From positions 682,001 through 746,000 of the forward strand of contig CAWDMW010000002.1 of the NCBI GenBank assembly GCA_963803575.1: a stretch of DNA of 64,000 nt, given 5' to 3'. Both the position numbers and the translations under genes were made by a program. Position 1 is the first letter of the stretch, and each line of letters starts with the position of its first letter. Source of the DNA: CAWDMW01 sp963803575 (GTDB lineage: Bacteria; Pseudomonadota; Alphaproteobacteria; Rickettsiales; UBA998). The notes under the pieces are model-generated. The model was not told the origin of the DNA. It searched no databases and saw nothing but the letters and a program-made list of their open reading frames with translations. Below, one piece after another: positions 61,006 through 64,000 of the stretch.

Positions 61006-64000
61006 TTACAGCAAATCCTTTTCAATGTTAAAGAGTGATTTCAATGTAGGATGCACCTGCAATATAGAACGTTTCTTTAGAGATGTTTTCTTTTTTTCTG
61101 ATTCCGGTGTAGTTCCGGCACTATCTTTATTACGGTTGATTTTCTTATCCTGCGTTTGCTCACCATCCGCAACAGAAGAGATGGAAGTACGTGTAGGTGA
61201 ATCATTGAGTCCGATGCCATCGCGTAGAATGGTCTGTACGGGTGTTTGTGTTACAATTTCTACTGTATTGGGGATAGGGTTTCCGTTTGCCATGCGTGTT
61301 GGAAGTGAGACGGGTGGTGTAGTGATCTCTGTTTCAGGTTGAGATGGGGGCACTGGTTGCGGCTCTGGCGTCACTACGGCTACAGGTGTTATGACGGGGG
61401 CAATGACTGCCTCATCTGGTGTTATTATATCAGGTGTTGAAGGAGAGGTCGCCGGAGGAGGGGTGACTACAGGTGTACCGGTTGGTGTGCTGCCGGGAAT
61501 GAACCGGATAATAAAGTTTTCGAAGCGATAATCCACATGATTGCCCGGACCTCCGGTAATCATATTTGCTGCTGCCTGATCTGCACCAGTTGCGACTAAC
61601 CCTGTTAGTGATGCATTGTTACTGCTGACACCAATGTCCAGCGCAGTGGTGTTGACCACCCCTTGCAGGCTATTATTCGCATCAAGATAGATGGTGGGTG
61701 CTGTTAACGTTCCGCCCGTATGGAGTAAGCTTCCTGCACCTGTCACCCCGCTACTGCGGATTGTTGACGTATTGATAGTGCCGTTAGCATTTAGTCCGGT
61801 AGTGCCATCCCACCCAGCCACAGCATTTAGCGTTGCACCTGCTGTATTATGGGTAATGTCGGTATTCAGTGTGAGATCACGTGCAGAGAGTAATGAGACG
61901 GTATTGGCACTAGCCGTAGCAAGAGCCGTATTCCATGCCAGCCCATTTGCTCCGGTAGAACCAATCGTTACTGCCCCGCCCGCAAGGTTACGGTTGATAG
62001 AGGCAATAAAGTCAGCATTATTGACATTAAAGGTACCTGTGGTGGCAGCGTCAAAATCCAGTGCGCCCGCTAAAATGCGGGTGTTGCCTGAAAGGGTGCC
62101 AGCTGACGTATGGTGGCCAATAGTGGCGGCTCCCGTATTATTGACAACGCTTATTTCACCACCGCTGTTAAGCAATAGGTTACCTGTGCGGTTACCCGAG
62201 GAAATAGACTGCGCACCAGTATGATATTCACCATGACCGATCATAGCTATAGCCTCAGCATTTCCGCTTCCACCTTGCAGTGAAATGTCACCTGTATTGT
62301 TAATAGTGATATTACCTGTTGAGTTGCCATTTGATAAGACAGCTCCGGCATGACCTATCATGGCATATCCTTCGTCTGAGCCTCCTGCATTGCTACCACG
62401 CAACGTAATGTCACCTGTGCTATTAATCGTAATGTCACCGGTCATGTCTCCGCCAGCGGTACGAAACCCTCCATGACCAATTTGAGTAAAAGCATTATCT
62501 GTAACAGCGGTACTATCTAGAGTAATATTCGCGGCATCCAGATTCAGATTGCCTAAAATAACAGCAGCTTCCGGAGTGCCATCCAACGTGCCCTGGGCAT
62601 TACCAATTTGCGCAAAACTTCTTGCCTGATTGCTGGCGGTTAACGTAACGTCATTCGTAATATTTAAATCAATATCGCCCTGAATGGTACCGGTAATTAT
62701 TTCACCACCGTTACCAATTAAAGCATAGCTATCCAGACCCCCTGCCTGCGCTGAATGTAATGTCAGACTATTCGCGTTGATCGTTAACAAATCACCTGCC
62801 TGCCCCATATTACCATCCGTGCCGTAACCACCATGACCAATTTGTGCAATACTATATTGTCCACTTCCTCCTTGCAATGTGATATTTTCAGCATTGATGG
62901 TGATGTTACCTGAATGATTACCATTTACATCATGTCCGCCATGACCAATCTGCACATTATCAAATATCGTGCTTCCACCAATCAAATTGATATCTTTAGC
63001 TCTTACATCAATGCTCCCTGATGTTGTGAGGTTATTATCAGAAAATCCACCATGGCCAATATAAGCTCTGGTTGAAACGCCCTGCAGGGTTAAGTTATTT
63101 CTATTATACACAGAAATGCTACCAAGGGCTTCAAGGCTAATAACAGGAGCCTCAAAACGACTGCCTATCATACTTGTATCATTTCCGATTAATGTTGTAT
63201 TGTAAGCAGCAGTCACGGTGCGACCGTTACGAGAACCAAACCTACCACTGTTATTTAAAGTTAAGCTGCCATTATTATTACCGTAGCTGTTGGCATCGGT
63301 AAGCACAGCATCTGCATCAAAGCTGGTATCTGCACTATCATTAAAGCCTGTATTGCCATCCCAGCCTGCAATTGCCGTTAATCCGGTTAGGGTGTTGGAG
63401 CCAGTTGCAACTAAACTGGTTTCATTATACTGCACGTCGTTTGTAATATTGATATCTCTGCCAGACAGAAACGTCAGATTCCCTGTGTAATCATCGCTAT
63501 CTGCAATAAACCAGTCAGTGTTAATTATCATCCCTGCTGTGCCAGTAGAGCCAATAGTCACATCGCCTCCGGCCAGATTAGCCATCATATTATTGGCAAA
63601 TAACGTGTTATCAAGATCAAACGTTCCAGTAGTGGCTGAGGTAAAATCCAGTGCATTAGCCAGAATCTTCACATTACCGTCAATCCCGTCCGATGCGGTA
63701 TAATGCCCAATGAAAGAGTTATCATCAGGATCAGCGTCAATCAGGCTAAGTTCTCTTCCGGCAATTACCACCACATTCCCTACACGATTACCACTATCGT
63801 TACCATCCGGTACACCATGGCCAATATGGGCGTAATTAAACCTGTTTCCTCCGCTTGTTCCAGAAGCGTTAAGTGTGATATCGTTACTGGCATTAATGGT
63901 AATGTTGCCGGTGTAATCAACTGTAGAGTTATTTTGATTAATGTTGCCATGCCCAATTTTAGCCGCTGCTATATTGTGATCAGATGCATTCAGTATTACA
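61006..64000 (-). CDS. Large repetitive surface protein, haemagglutinin/adhesin-like (5' end outside window)
   Basis: About 998 C-terminal residues are visible and the frame is open at the right edge. The sequence is a chain of beta-helix-like repeats of some 45-60 residues, each with the core (A/Y)xIGHGG... followed by GNITIN...DITLQGGS. At least ten copies of IGHG or IGNGG type occur. Asn, Gly, Thr and Asp dominate and Cys is absent, as in filamentous haemagglutinin-type and two-partner secreted proteins. The last ~150 residues differ: a Pro/Thr/Val-rich linker (TPTGTPVVTPPPATSPSTPD), then a basic tail (KKKTSLKKRSILQVHPTLKSLF). No autotransporter barrel is seen, so export, if it occurs, would need a partner or another route. 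Confidence 0.75.
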   Translation of the reverse strand, partial: VILNASDHNIAAAKIGHGNINQNNSTVDYTGNITINASNDITLNASGTSGGNRFNYAHIGHGVPDGNDSGNRVGNVVVIAGRELSLIDADPDDNSFIGHYTASDGIDGNVKILANALDFTSATTGTFDLDNTLFANNMMANLAGGDVTIGSTGTAGMIINTDWFIADSDDYTGNLTFLSGRDINITNDVQYNETSLVATGSNTLTGLTAIAGWDGNTGFNDSADTSFDADAVLTDANSYGNNNGSLTLNNSGRFGSRNGRTVTAAYNTTLIGNDTSMIGSRFEAPVISLEALGSISVYNRNNLTLQGVSTRAYIGHGGFSDNNLTTSGSIDVRAKDINLIGGSTIFDNVQIGHGGHDVNGNHSGNITINAENITLQGGSGQYSIAQIGHGGYGTDGNMGQAGDLLTINANSLTLHSAQAGGLDSYALIGNGGEIITGTIQGDIDLNITNDVTLTASNQARSFAQIGNAQGTLDGTPEAAVILGNLNLDAANITLDSTAVTDNAFTQIGHGGFRTAGGDMTGDITINSTGDITLRGSNAGGSDEGYAMIGHAGAVLSNGNSTGNITINNTGDISLQGGSGNAEAIAMIGHGEYHTGAQSISSGNRTGNLLLNSGGEISVVNNTGAATIGHHTSAGTLSGNTRILAGALDFDAATTGTFNVNNADFIASINRNLAGGAVTIGSTGANGLAWNTALATASANTVSLLSARDLTLNTDITHNTAGATLNAVAGWDGTTGLNANGTINTSTIRSSGVTGAGSLLHTGGTLTAPTIYLDANNSLQGVVNTTALDIGVSSNNASLTGLVATGADQAAANMITGGPGNHVDYRFENFIIRFIPGSTPTGTPVVTPPPATSPSTPDIITPDEAVIAPVITPVAVVTPEPQPVPPSQPETEITTPPVSLPTRMANGNPIPNTVEIVTQTPVQTILRDGIGLNDSPTRTSISSVADGEQTQDKKINRNKDSAGTTPESEKKKTSLKKRSILQVHPTLKSLFNIEKDLL

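Noticed and set aside
61006..64000. Regularly spaced repeats that might suggest a CRISPR array or tandem DNA repeats
   Set aside because: The repetition is at the protein level (IGHGG units) inside one long open frame. The DNA copies are diverged and there are no unique spacers.

Overview
The window looks like a chromosomal segment of a Gram-negative alphaproteobacterium of moderate GC. The grounds are an acnA gene divergent from ccmAB, a short single-helix SecE, an L31 without the zinc-binding cysteines, LpxC, an ornithine-lipid gene pair and a PhoX-type phosphatase. I cannot place it below class. Most of the 64 kb is housekeeping or metabolic. The accessory parts are at both edges (1-1 kb and 59-64 kb) and around 22-28 kb.

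Layout: 1-1.0 kb, two uncharacterised minus-strand genes. 1.1-5.2 kb, aconitase (broken by one extra base) divergent from ccmA-ccmB. 5.3-10.1 kb, olsB-olsA (ornithine lipids), rpmE, a PhoB-type regulator and a Tat-exported PhoX phosphatase: a set that makes sense under phosphate limitation. 10.1-21.6 kb, secE-nusG, rplK-rplA-rplJ-rplL and rpoB-rpoC, with a strong hairpin between rplL and rpoB and three single-base frameshifts in the last part of rpoC. 21.7-28.4 kb, an O-methyltransferase, lpxC, a small secreted protein and Fe-superoxide dismutase, bracketed by two large proteins of unknown function (664 and 609 aa) that appear to share a multi-helix membrane core. 28.6-30.6 kb, an NhaC-type antiporter, a small unknown gene and tRNA-Trp. 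30.9-34.0 kb, fusA-rpsG-rpsL without tuf. 34.2-39.5 kb, an M23 peptidase, two small membrane proteins, xseA and purD. 39.5-45.8 kb, a minus-strand unit tetR-acrA-OYE-acrB with matching palindromes in front of tetR and acrA, resembling a NemR-type electrophile response coupled to an RND pump. 45.9-50.5 kb, a renalase-like flavoprotein and a thiolase plus fused hydroxyacyl-CoA dehydrogenase/enoyl-CoA hydratase (beta-oxidation). 50.6-53.9 kb, tRNA-Asn, a RimB-RimK-like fusion, nadC and ubiA. 53.9-59.1 kb, a LOG-family protein, a large membrane pentapeptide-repeat protein, purE-purK and radC. 59.2-60.2 kb, a decayed IS630-family transposase inside what seems to be a secreted-protein gene. 60.3-64.0 kb, an unknown 240-aa protein and the C-terminal ~1000 residues of a large repetitive surface protein that runs off the right edge.

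The single-base breaks in acnA and in the essential rpoC restore full family length when corrected. They look more like sequence errors than true pseudogenes, so reading frames elsewhere should be treated with that in mind. I found no CRISPR array, prophage, rRNA or secondary-metabolite cluster.
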